From NCBI GenBank assembly GCA_030849075.1, contig JASAOO010003285.1:1-36082 (forward strand): a stretch of 36,082 nt of DNA, written 5' to 3'. Source of the stretch: Zelonia costaricensis. Its lineage: Eukaryota; Euglenozoa; Kinetoplastea; Trypanosomatida; Trypanosomatidae. The position numbers were made by a program, and so were the translations under genes. Shown one piece after another: positions 1-9,806 of this stretch (its first letter is position 1; the number at the start of each line of letters is the position of its first letter). The notes under the pieces were generated by a model. That model was not told the origin of the DNA. It saw nothing but the letters and a program-made list of their open reading frames with translations, and searched no databases.

Positions 1-857
1 GTCAACGTGTGTTTAGGTTTAGGGCGTTGGGTGGGTGCGCAGTAGGTAGTGAGAGGTGTAAGAGCTGCGCAGTGAGGGAGAGGCAGATAGAGGGGATTTG
101 TGGAGAGCGGCGGATGTCGGTGATGTGCACGTCGGTGTTTGTGTGTGTGTTGTGAGCGAGGGACGAGGCGGCGGGAGCCGTGGATCGAGTTGAGCAGCAA
201 CACAGGAGGAAGCATGGGCGGAGCGAGTGACACAGAAGAGCGGTGAGCAGCAGAGAAAGCGGGGAGGGCGGGGGGGGGGGGGAGCACTGTGGCTTGTGCT
301 TCCCCTCCCCTCCACCCTTCTCCCGTTCCCACAACCGACTCTCTCCTGCCAACACGGTGGACGTCTCGTGCGTGGAGCAACGGCACGGACGCGAGAGAGA
401 GAGAGGAGCGCGACGACGACCTCGCGCCAAGGAGGGAGCACGGAAAGAGACAGCGGAACAGGGGCGTTCGCCCGTTGGAGGTCACGCAACACGTTGGTGC
501 TCCCCTCCCCACACGCACTGACGTGGAAGGGCGGCGGCGACGAGGCCGAGCGAAGTGGGTGCCCCCGCCCTCCCCCCCCCTTTACACTGCGGCCATGACC
601 CTTCCCGAACCGTAACTGCACCCCTCCTCGCCGGGACAGCAACGAATCACCCACGAGCTCGCCGCCCCACATATTGTGACGTGGCCGCAGCGCACCCGAC
701 GTGCACCCCGTGTTGTCTTCCGCGCCGTCTGTGCGTGTGGTTGCGTGTGTGCGTTTGCGTTGTGGTGACGGATGCGTGTAGGGTCTCCCACTCGCAACGT
801 CACGTTGTCGGAGGACTTAGAACAACAGAAGAAAGTGGCGATGGAGAGAGGAGAGCT

Positions 858-1094
858 GCGCGACGGGCAAGCAGTTGCGTCCCGATGGGGGCACGCCAAC
901 GGAGGCGGCTCTAAGACACACACACACACAAACACAGACACAGACAGACAACAGACAGACACAGACAACAGGGTAAACGGGAGACGGGGGGGGGGAAGAG
1001 TTCTTGTTGTTTGGCGGAGGGGGGTTGCAGTGACAAAGGATTGGCCGGGCCAAGTCGAACAATGCGGCAATTTTGTTAAAGTAGGAAAGTACAA
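858..1094. repeat. Direct duplication, copy 1 (left of the gap)
   Basis: This block of about 237 bp recurs almost exactly at 1096-1328. Both copies begin GCGCGACGGGCAAGCAGTTG and end GGAAAGTACAA, and contain the same (CA)n/(CAGACA)-rich core and the same GGATTGGCCGGGCCAAGTCG segment. The copies differ by a few substitutions (for example CGTCCCGATG against CGTGCCGATG) and by homopolymer or dinucleotide length. The copies are separated only by the N at 1095. This pattern is expected when two overlapping contig ends are joined with a placeholder instead of being merged. A real tandem duplication is the alternative. Confidence 0.9.
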
Positions 1095-1095
1095 N
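1095..1095. other. Assembly gap (single N)
   Basis: One ambiguous base sits exactly between the two copies of the duplicated block. Its position at the boundary of two near-identical sequences indicates a scaffold or contig join, not a random miscalled base. Confidence 0.9.
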
Positions 1096-1328
1096 GCGCG
1101 ACGGGCAAGCAGTTGCGTGCCGATGGGGGCACGCCAACGGAGGCGGCTCCAAGACACACACACACAAACACAGACACAGACAGACAACAGACAGACACAG
1201 ACAACAGGGTAAACGGGGGACGGGGGGGGAAGAGTTCTTGTTGTTTGGCGGAGGGGGGTTGCAGTGACAAAGGATTGGCCGGGCCAAGTCGAACAATGCG
1301 GCAATTTTGTTAAAGTAGGAAAGTACAA
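1096..1328. repeat. Direct duplication, copy 2 (right of the gap)
   Basis: This is the partner of 858-1094, about 233 bp long, in the same orientation. The length difference comes from shorter (CA)n and G runs. After this copy the sequence continues into unique DNA (GACACAAGGGGAGG). If the duplication is artefactual, one copy plus the N should be removed. Confidence 0.9.
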
Positions 1329-2699
1329 GACACAAGGGGAGGGGGGGGGTACTGTACAGGCGGTGTGTGTGGGGGGGGGGCTGGGGGGAGGGCAACGAGG
1401 CCCCGACGACAACTCGAGCAATGCGCCGCCCCCTTCCCCCCTCCCACCGCTCCGTGTGCACGACACCCAGACCCACGACGACGATGCGGCCTCGGTGCAC
1501 ACACACGACACGACCACAACAAGCCGCGCTGCAGTCGACGCAGGGGCGTTCATATCAAACCAGCAGCGTACGCGAAGGTACACATGCACGCCGACATCAC
1601 GGCAGACGGAGGACGCCATTCAGGGCAAGCCGGCGCAGAGGAGTGAGCGCACACTTCCGTGGCCCACTCCCACGCCCACTCCTTCCCCCCCTTCCTCCGC
1701 GCTGCTTGCCACTGGAGCCATTTTTCAGAGTGCGACTCGAGCAGCTATCCTTCTCCTCCCGCCCCGCCCCGCCCCGCACGCGCGGCTGGACGTCTTTGAC
1801 CGAGGTGGAAACGCAGAGAGTCAGGCATACAACGCGAATGCGGTGAGAAGAGAAGGGAGGAGGGGGAGGGGGACCCCGAGCAACGCCGCCGCGGCGTACA
1901 CCTCCTCTCACACCCACAGAGGAGGACAGAGGACGAGTAGCGTAGACTTCATCCAGACACACGCAGCGGCGGCAACAGGAGCAGCGGTACACCAAGACAC
2001 GCATTTCAGCCACGCAGCCCACCCGCGCAGCACAGCACTGCGTCACACGAGTCGCTTCGCTACAAGCCCACGCACACGCACACGCACACAGGCACACACG
2101 CACACATTCAGAGATGCAGAAAAAAGGGAAGAGTTAGAAGCGTGAAGACATCCCCAGACACACCTACACACACTCACACACACACACAAAACGCTGCCCA
2201 CACCCCACGTTCACTGGAGCACGACGAAGCGAATGGGTGAGCGGCGGAAACCGTTGAGAACTTCAAAGCAGAGTCTATGAGAGAAAGGAGTGGAGGTAGC
2301 GGAGAGGGCGAGCGGGTGTGTGTGTGTGGATGGGGGGGGGGGATTCAGAGAAGGAGGGAGAGGGGGTCATCGGCATCGATCAGCTGATGTAGACACCAGC
2401 CCTCCCTCCCCCACACCTCCACACCGCGCGCGAGCGGAGACGGTCACCGGCGGCAACACCAACAATTAGACGGACGCAAGCGGCGTCGAAGACAGCCATG
2501 ACAACCCTCGCCGAGAAGGAGTCGACAAAGAGCTGCGCCTCTGCGCTGGTGTGGGGTGGTGGTGGTGGTGGGGGAGAAGAAGCGCGCCGCCCAGCTGCAC
2601 CTCCGCCGACCTCCCCCCCCCTCTACTGCACCCCACTCCCATCGCCTCTACTCGGCCACCGCAGCCTCGCCTACCCGCTCCTTCGGTTTGTCCTTGCCT

Positions 2700-5600
2700 T
2701 CAGACAGAGCGAGGCGGCGTCATCAGCATCGTCGTCGAGGGAGACTGCCCTGCGGCTGCCATCATGGCGGCAGCAGCACCACCACCACCGCCGGCCATGC
2801 CATTCACAGCCGCGGCGTTCTGAGCGTCGAACATACCCTTGTAGTAGGCCTCCATCATGTCGCGCCAACGAGCGAACATCTCGTACGAGGCCCACGGGTC
2901 GGCTGGCATGCCGCTCCCAGGCGGCACCGGCATGCCGGCGCCCGCGTGGGGCGCATTGGGGGCGGGCGGGGATAGGGAGGCGGAGGAGGAGGCAAGCGGC
3001 TGTGGATGGTGCGGCACAAACGCCGGCGCCGCGGCGTTCATGGCCGCGCGCGGCACGGGCGAGTTGGTGGAGCCGGGCACGAACGGGGCCGCCGTGGGGC
3101 GGAACCCCGACCCGCCCGCGGTCTTGGTGGGCGTGGCGCTCGCGCTGCCCGCGGCGGACGGCACGAAGGGCTTCGCATTGTAGCGGAAGGTCGTCTTGGT
3201 CGGCGTCGAGTCGGTCGTCGCAGCCACGGCGGCGGCGACGGTGGAGGGCACGAACGGCTTTGCGTCTCTGCGAAGTGTTGTCGCGGCAAGGCTGGGGCTC
3301 GCTGTCGGCGCCGCCGCCGCCGCGTCGCAGGCCGTAGCGGCCTCGTCCTCCTTGGCGGGCGCCGTGGTGCTGCGCGCTGACGGGGACCGCTCCGCCAGCC
3401 AGTTCGCCTGCTGCCCAAAGAGGGGGCGGCGGTGCGGCGGGGCTGGTGCCCCGCTTGCCTCCCCCGTCGCGTCTGCTGCCGCGGCGGCTGGCGTGTCCAC
3501 GGCGCCCCCGGGTGTGGCGTGCAGCCGGCGCTGCCCCACCGGCGTGGCCGAGCGCGGCGTCGACGCACTTGGCGGGGCTGGCGGCTGCGGCACTGGCGAG
3601 TCCTCGTTGGCTGGCGTCCTCGAGTCTGCCTTCTGCTGCTGCTGCTCCACGTGCTGCTTGAAGTCGAGCTGCACCTGCCGCAGCACCACCCGCTCCGCCT
3701 GCGACACCACCGGCGCGAGGCTCGCACTCGACTCGACGCGCGAGGACGGCATGGCGCTGGTGCTCCCACTGACGGACTTGGACACGAAGGGCTGCGTGAG
3801 CTGCGCGCGAATAAGACGGAACAGCTCCTGCATCTCGCGGTCCTCTGCCCTGCCGGCCGCGGCGGTGTCCGTGGCGGGCGGCGGAATAATGGGGAAGGCC
3901 CCTGGGAACGGCGACGCGACGAGGCGGGCGGCGACGCTGTGGTCGCTGCTGGCGGCGAAGTCGTGCGCGACGCGCTGCGAGCCACGACCGCGCCGTGGTC
4001 CGCTCGCGTTGGGGTGCGGCGCCGCCGGCCACCCAAGAGGCGGGGCCACGGGCTGGTGCTGCGAGAAGACGGTGAGGTGCGCGTAGGGGTTGGGGTAGCC
4101 GCTCGCCATCATCGCCGTCGTGAAGGCGGCCGCCGCGGTCTCGTCGTCCATCATGTATGGGGCCGCGTACGCCGGTGTCGGCAACGCCGACCTCAGAGGC
4201 ATCGCATCGCCCGCGTAGGCGCCCGTCTGCTGCAGCTGTTGCGGAGGCGGGGGGGTGCGACCGAGGACGGGTTGGGGTGGCATCCCCGCCGCCGCCGCGG
4301 CCGTGCCCTCCTCGGCCCTCTGACGCCGCTGCTGCTGCTGCGTCTTCATCTGCTTCAATCGGTTGAGGAGCACCATGATGACCTGCTGCACGTACTCGCG
4401 CCGCCGAGCGGCTTCCCGGTAGCTCTCCGTGTCGATCTCCGCCGTGGTGGCCGCCGCCACCGCCGCCTCTGCGTCTGCCGGTCCGTCCTTGGCGTCTGCA
4501 GCAGATGCGTCCGCCGCAGCGTTGGCTGCCGCCGTGGGGGCGGTCTCGTCGCCTGCCTCCGCCGGCCTCTCCGCGCCGGTGGGGCGGGGCAGCACGCGGA
4601 CGTGCTGGAACAGCTCCCGCAGCAGCTCGAGCGAGGCGGGGGTGAGTCGGTTCTTCTCGCACATCTCCATGAGTTCGTTGAAGAACTCCAGCTCTGACGA
4701 GGACGCGGCGGGAAGGTCGGCGGCAGCCCCGGACGCCGGCGAGGCGTCTGCGGTGGCGCCGGAGGCCGACGCGGAGGTGCGGCCGCCGAGGCAGTACCGC
4801 AGCAGCAGCCGACTGACCGCGTCCAGCGCGCCATCGTTGTACTCGTCCGAGGAGGCCGCCGCGTCGCCGCCCGACCCGGCGGCGGCGGCGCCGGTGCTGG
4901 CTCCCTCGCCGGCTGCCGGCGTCGTGCGGTTGCGCCGTGCCCGCAGCTCCTCCAGCGACGCCTTGCCCTTCACAGTGGTGACATGGGTCGGGGTGGCCGC
5001 GGCGGAGGCTGCGGTGCTCGGCGTCGCCGCTGCGGAGTCGCGGCCGCGCTTCGCAGAGGTCGCGCTGCTCGTCGCCTTTGCCCGCTTCCGCACGGCGGTC
5101 TGGTGCACCGCCTCCGTCGCCTCTGTGGCCGGTGCCGTCGGCACCTCGGCCGCTGCATGGGCTGCGGGCGGAGAGGCCGTGCTGCGCTGCGCGGACTTCG
5201 ACGGACTAGTTGTGGTCGCTGTGGCGGTGGTGCCGGCAGCGGCGACGACTGCTGTTGGTGCTGCTGCTGGTGGGGGTGGGGAGGCTGGCTTGGGCTTCTT
5301 GACCACCTTGGTGGCCTTCACCGGGGGCTGGGCAACGGGGGCGAGCAGGCCCTCGCGGTGCTGGCGCATGAGCTCCGCAAAGCTCGTCTTGGGCGGCTCT
5401 GCGACCGCGACGTTGGTGGCGGACTCGGTGGAGGTGGGAGCGTCTGCAACATCCTTTACAGCGGCAGCCGTGCCGCCCTCCGTGCCAAGTGCACTCGGCG
5501 TCGCTGCCGCTGCAGCTGCTGCTGTGGCCATCAGCGCCGCCGCGGCTTCGGGCACGGGCTTGCCGTCCCGCAGCGCCTCCGCAATGGCCGACTCCGCCTG

Positions 5601-6008
5601 GCGCTCCAGTGCGCGGCGCAGCCATATGTTCAGGGGCCGCGCCGGGGCCGCCGTCGCCCCAGCAGCATCTGCGGCTTCCCTGTCCTTCTCTGCATCCTTT
5701 CCTGCGTCAGCCGGGGCCTGCCGCTGCGTGGGCGCGGCGGCAGCGGTGTTGGCGTTGCCGCCGGAGACGTGCTCACCGGCCTCGGCGTCGGCGCCGCCGT
5801 CGCCGCCGCTGCGCCAGTTCATGAGGCGGCTCTTCCACCCCCACAAACTCCGCTCCTTGCTGGGCGGTGGCGCGGCCGCCGCAGTGGCGGTGGCGTTGGC
5901 GTCGCTGGAGCGCTCGGCGTGGCTGCCGGCTGCCGTGGGCTCCGACTCGTGCGCATCCACCGGCGGCGCACCGACTGTCTGCTTGTCTGCGGCTGCAGGT
6001 GCTGACAT
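2700..6008 (-). CDS. Unrecognised low-complexity protein with tandem PAM2-like (A-K-P-F-V-P) motifs
   Basis: This encodes 1102 aa starting MSAPAAADKQ. The frame stays open for 48 more codons upstream, but that part reads through a CA repeat (His-Thr runs) and includes 5' UTR, so I chose the internal Met. I do not recognise the family. Most of the protein is Ala/Pro/Thr-rich and probably disordered. Short ordered islands stand out: a helix around residues 439-473 (FNELMEMCEKNR, then SLELLRELFQHV), a basic helix with a Gln run around 528-563, and a conserved-looking C-terminal segment with ASYEMFARWRDMMEAYY. Around residues 914-1000 four related motifs occur every 20-30 residues: RRDAKPFVPS, RYNAKPFVPS, RPTAAPFVPG and AAAPAFVPHH. 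They resemble the A-x-x-F-x-P core of PAM2 peptides, which bind the MLLE domain of poly(A)-binding protein, although the usual Leu-Asn start is missing. A cytoplasmic mRNA-binding-complex role is inference. Confidence 0.75.
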   Translation of the reverse strand: MSAPAAADKQTVGAPPVDAHESEPTAAGSHAERSSDANATATAAAAPPPSKERSLWGWKSRLMNWRSGGDGGADAEAGEHVSGGNANTAAAAPTQRQAPADAGKDAEKDREAADAAGATAAPARPLNIWLRRALERQAESAIAEALRDGKPVPEAAAALMATAAAAAAATPSALGTEGGTAAAVKDVADAPTSTESATNVAVAEPPKTSFAELMRQHREGLLAPVAQPPVKATKVVKKPKPASPPPPAAAPTAVVAAAGTTATATTTSPSKSAQRSTASPPAAHAAAEVPTAPATEATEAVHQTAVRKRAKATSSATSAKRGRDSAAATPSTAASAAATPTHVTTVKGKASLEELRARRNRTTPAAGEGASTGAAAAGSGGDAAASSDEYNDGALDAVSRLLLRYCLGGRTSASASGATADASPASGAAADLPAASSSELEFFNELMEMCEKNRLTPASLELLRELFQHVRVLPRPTGAERPAEAGDETAPTAAANAAADASAADAKDGPADAEAAVAAATTAEIDTESYREAARRREYVQQVIMVLLNRLKQMKTQQQQRRQRAEEGTAAAAAGMPPQPVLGRTPPPPQQLQQTGAYAGDAMPLRSALPTPAYAAPYMMDDETAAAAFTTAMMASGYPNPYAHLTVFSQHQPVAPPLGWPAAPHPNASGPRRGRGSQRVAHDFAASSDHSVAARLVASPFPGAFPIIPPPATDTAAAGRAEDREMQELFRLIRAQLTQPFVSKSVSGSTSAMPSSRVESSASLAPVVSQAERVVLRQVQLDFKQHVEQQQQKADSRTPANEDSPVPQPPAPPSASTPRSATPVGQRRLHATPGGAVDTPAAAAADATGEASGAPAPPHRRPLFGQQANWLAERSPSARSTTAPAKEDEAATACDAAAAAPTASPSLAATTLRRDAKPFVPSTVAAAVAATTDSTPTKTTFRYNAKPFVPSAAGSASATPTKTAGGSGFRPTAAPFVPGSTNSPVPRAAMNAAAPAFVPHHPQPLASSSASLSPPAPNAPHAGAGMPVPPGSGMPADPWASYEMFARWRDMMEAYYKGMFDAQNAAAVNGMAGGGGGAAAAMMAAAGQSPSTTMLMTPPRSV

Positions 6009-6166
6009 CCTCGGCTCCTGTGTGTGCGTGTGCGTGTCTGTACGAAGATCTGGACGTGTGTATGTGTGTGTGGGTGTGTGTGAGAACGTGCTAACGGCGT
6101 AGTGTCCTGTGCGACGCGCTGAGAAGCACACGCAGTGGGGACGGACCACCAAGCACTGAGGCTTCT

Positions 6167-6201
6167 CTACAGTTGCGTAGGAGAGGAGGTAAGGAGAATA
6201 A
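6167..6201 (-). promoter_or_regulatory. Candidate polypyrimidine tract and 3' splice (spliced-leader) acceptor for the PAM2-like-repeat gene
   Basis: On the minus strand a pyrimidine run (CCTTATTCTCCTTACCTCC and on) ends with CGCAACTGTAG, giving an AG whose last base is at 6167. This would leave a 5' UTR of about 158 nt that contains the CA repeat. The assignment follows the trypanosomatid rule that the spliced leader joins at the first AG after a pyrimidine tract. It also supports the chosen start at 6008. Confidence 0.5.
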
Positions 6202-7535
6202 GGTGTGGTGCGGTGCGACAGCGGAGCTGCGCGCGCGACGCGGGGACTGAGCTGTAGCTTAGAAGAAGAAGTAAAGAGCTGCTCAATGAAGGTCTACGTG
6301 AGCGTGTGTTGAAGGGTTCGGTAGAAGCGTAGAAGGTGGGAGTGGTGGTGGTAGGGGGGGGGGAGGGGGGCGGAGGGACGACGCAGGTCGAGATGCGGAC
6401 CGTGGAGTTGGTGTGTACTGGCGGCCGTGGAGGTGACGCCGGTGGCGGCGGTGTTGAAGGACAGAAATGGGGGGCGGCAACGTCGACGCGCGTCAGAGAG
6501 GAGCCGTGCAGGGGGGGCGGGGATGACGAGGTACGCGGCCGGGGTGACGAGTGCGGAGAGGGAGGGGTGGTGGGTGATGGGGGAGGGGGTGGAGAGAGCA
6601 ACGTGAATTCAGCGGCACACGCACAAGGTGATGCGAGGGGGGAACTGCTCGTGTGTGTGTGCGTGAGAGAGAGGTGGGCACGCGAAGCAAAGCAAGGGGG
6701 AGGGGCAGGGTTAAAGAGAACAGCGTGTACGATGACAACAACTCGGCATTGGCGGCCGCAACGTCGCGAAGGTCTTCCACGGCTGGAGGTGCCGCCCTGA
6801 CTGCTGCGCCGGACGTGACTAGGCCACGTGCAGAGGACGGGGAAGGATTTTATGGTATGTGAGCCCCTCCCTCCCCTCTACTCGTCGTCGTCTCGCGCAC
6901 TCGCGGAAGGCCTCCTTAAGAGTGAAGTCACCTACACACACCGCCACGAGGCGTGGCGTAGGAGCAACAACGATTGCCACCTCCGTGTGTGCGTGTGTGT
7001 GTGTGTGTGTAGCGCTTCGGCTTTGTCCTTCCGTGCGACCTTACCGGGACGGTGAGCCACGGAACGGGGGCATCACGACAAGCATCCACCAGCGTGTGCG
7101 ACAAGCCAAGTAGCGGTGCCGCAGCAGGGCAAGAGAAGAAAAATAGGGAGAGAGACAGAAAGGCAGACAACGTCCATCGGCGGCAACGCGGTGCGCGACG
7201 AAAGATTCACACACAAAAAAAGTACAAGCACAAGAGCGCACACAGGGACACAGGCATGTGCACGCACAGCGAAGAGGGAGGGTTCATGGAGCGTTCGTAG
7301 GAGCCTGTACCCCAATCACACGCACGACGCCTATACAGAAGCGATCCACACACGCACGACGCATCAGCTGCCTACACCCTCATGCAAACACACACACACA
7401 CGCGCAAGTACGCGGGCACGCCGCCGACACCACCTCGATGCGGAGTATCCAGCAGAAGGGGGGAGGAAGGGGGGGGGGGAAGAAACCAAGGCGCGGCAGA
7501 TGAACAGCTTCGCCGCGGCCTGCGCACCGACCGCT
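6202..7535 (-). other. Intergenic/3' UTR between the VPS13-like gene and the PAM2-like-repeat gene
   Basis: About 1.3 kb without a credible gene. On the plus strand it is purine-rich near 6340-6620, so it is pyrimidine-rich in the transcribed (minus) sense. A (GT)n microsatellite lies at about 6984-7010 and CA-rich tracts at about 7380-7405. It most simply represents the VPS13-like 3' UTR plus the upstream spacer of the next gene. The open frames here are low-complexity and have no recognisable domains. Confidence 0.65.
6984..7010. repeat. (GT)n microsatellite
   Basis: GTGTGTGCG followed by uninterrupted GT units, located in the spacer downstream of the VPS13-like gene. Confidence 0.88.
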
Positions 7536-9769
7536 TCAGCGCCGCGCGCTTCGGCTGTCGTCGTCCTCGTCGTCGTCGTCCTCCTCGCCGCCAGAGGACA
7601 CGCACACCGCAAAGGCCACCGCAGCGCGCCTCCCGCCGTGTGCAGCCCCAACACCCGCCACGCTGCCGCGGCCCGGCTTCTCCCGCGTCGTGGCCGCTGC
7701 CTGCAGTTGCTGCTGCACGTGCGCCAGCGTCAGGGTGCGTGGGGCGCCGTGCAGGGGCAGCGTGCGGTGCTGCCAGAACTGCAGCGCGTCCAGCAGGGTG
7801 CCCAGCTTCGTCACCTTGGTCCACTGCTCGCGCAGGCTGTGAGTGCCCCACCGCGCCAGCCGCGCCCGCAGCGACGCCGGCGTCTCGACCTGCCGCGTAA
7901 GCGTCCACGCCGGCAGGTAGAACTCCCGCTGTCGCAGCTGGCTCGGCAGCATCCACGCGTAGGCGCCCAGCAGCGGGCGGAGCGGGTCGGGGCTGTGGCG
8001 CAGAAAGGTAATGTACAGCGTCACACGCTGCACCTCGAGCCGCTCAATAAACATAAAGGCGGCGGGGTTGACGCTGGTCGGCGCCTCTGTCGCCGTCCCC
8101 ACGGCCCCGGCCCCGGTGACCGCCCCGACAGCGGCACCGCCCGCACCCCCACCCCCCGCTGCCGCCCCCGACGACATCACCGCCCCGCCGCCGCCACCGC
8201 CGGCGGCAATGCTTGTCACAAGGGCGCCGTCGGCGTCGAAGGCGGCGGTGGCGCCAACGAGGCCGTCCCCTGGTCCGCCACGCTGCACGGCACCCCGGTG
8301 GTGTCGCACGACGGTCGCGGTGCCACCCATCAGCAGCGGCCGCCGCCTACTGCGCCCGGCGTGTCCCAGCCCGTCGACCCCGCCGCCGCCGCCCAAAAGG
8401 GAGGAGCGCTGCTGCGGCGACGACGACAGGAGTGCACCACCGCCGCTGCCGCCACGTGACCGGCCCCGCCGCTCCCCGCGGAGGTTCGCGAGGGACCCGA
8501 CGAGAACTCCGGTGCCCTGCTGCTCCAGCCGGGCCCGCACCTCCTGCACGAGCTGCTGCAGAAAGACGGTTTGCGAAAGGAAGCCGGTGGCGTTGCCGGT
8601 GCTCATCTGCGGCTGCTGGTACTGTTGCTGATGCTGGTGGTGCCGCGCCGCCGCCGCCTGTGGTGGCGGGTCGTGGGAGTGGTAAGAGGGCGCCGCACGC
8701 ACTGTCGAGGCGCGCGATGTGGTCGAGGGGCGGCGCGCGGCGGCGGGAGGGCCCATCGCGTCTGCCCCCGTCGACGCCGCCGGCGCAAGCGTGCGCCGCC
8801 ACCGCCGAGTCCGCCGCACCCGCGTCCGGCCTGGGCGCAGCGTATCGGCACCGGACCCGCTGTCGCTGTCGTCGCTGTCGTCGCTGTGGCTGTGCGCAGT
8901 GCGAGACGATGGAGACGAGGCGGCGCGGCGGCTGCTGGTGCATTCGTCCGTGGGGGTCGGCGAGCGGTGGCGTGGGGCGGGCACCGAGGCCTCCGCGGCG
9001 GCGGGCGCACCACCGTCGGCGTCCACGAGGACGACATCCGTGCTGGTGCGACTGGGGTGCTGCCGTCCCGGCATCAGCGACGCGGCCAGCCCGGCGACGA
9101 CACGGCCGGGCAGCACCGACGCGGCGTCATGCTGTGTGGCGACGACGACAGCGCCGTCGGCGTCCGCCGACTCGGGTGCGACACGCTGCGCCGCCGCTGC
9201 GGCAGTGGCTTGATGCTCGTGCTGCTGCTGTTGGTGTTGCAGGGAGGACACGGTCAGCATCAGCGGCGCCGTCGTGGTCGTTGTCTGCGAGGCGGTGGTC
9301 TGCTTGCGCAGCCCGAGCAGCACCCGCAGCCGCCGCACCTCCTGGATGACGTCCACGAGCCAGAAGTCGGTCAGCACCACGACGAGCGGGGTGAGGACGT
9401 AGCGCAGCTCCGTGTACCGGGTGACGCCGTCGGCGTACTTGATCAAGTTGTAGCTCATCTCGAGGTCGTTGTCCTTCTCCATGGCCAGCAGGAACGCATC
9501 GCTGCGCCCCAGGACGGCGTCCAGTAGGCGGTTCGCGGTCGAGGCGACCGCAGCGAAGACGCCACAGCCGAGTTTGCTGCCGCGGCTGCCGTCGATCTCA
9601 CCGAGGTCCATCTCGCTCCCCTCCACCTCAGCGAAGACCGAGGGCTGCGGCGAGAGCGGCGCACGTGAAGGGAGGCGGCGGCGCTGGGCAGCGCTGCGGC
9701 TGGCGTCGCGGCGCCTACGTGGTGATGGGACACGGGATGGGGTCGGAGACGGCGTCGGGCTCGCGCTCG

Positions 9770-9806
<37 letters not shown>

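Larger units (their letters stand above)
1..2699. other. Gene-free left arm: UTR/intergenic DNA downstream of the PAM2-like-repeat gene
   Basis: I see no credible gene here. The open frames on both strands translate to proline, arginine, threonine-histidine or cysteine-valine low-complexity sequence. The stretch is dominated by simple sequence: a 13-G run near 270-282, (CA)n tracts near 914-935 and 2160-2190, CCCCG iterations near 1760-1778 and many G-runs. Because the adjacent gene runs leftward, this is most simply its 3' UTR followed by an intergenic spacer. The single N at 1095 and its flanking duplication lie inside it, so the true length of the region is uncertain. Confidence 0.7.

Noticed and set aside
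582..1619. Minus-strand open frame of 345 codons in the left arm
   Set aside because: It runs through the N at 1095 and through both copies of the duplicated block, and its product is Cys/Val/Pro low complexity from repeats. No domain is visible.
4429..6102. Plus-strand open frame of 557 codons opposite the PAM2-like-repeat gene
   Set aside because: Ala/Ser/Val-rich shadow of the minus-strand gene, in the wrong direction for the block, with no independent motif.
6009..6152. 48-codon upstream extension of the PAM2-like-repeat gene
   Set aside because: It encodes His-Thr runs from a CA microsatellite and lies in the 5' UTR. A splice acceptor is predicted at 6167, just upstream of the extension's first Met, so the extension would be in the mRNA, but the composition is that of an untranslated repeat.
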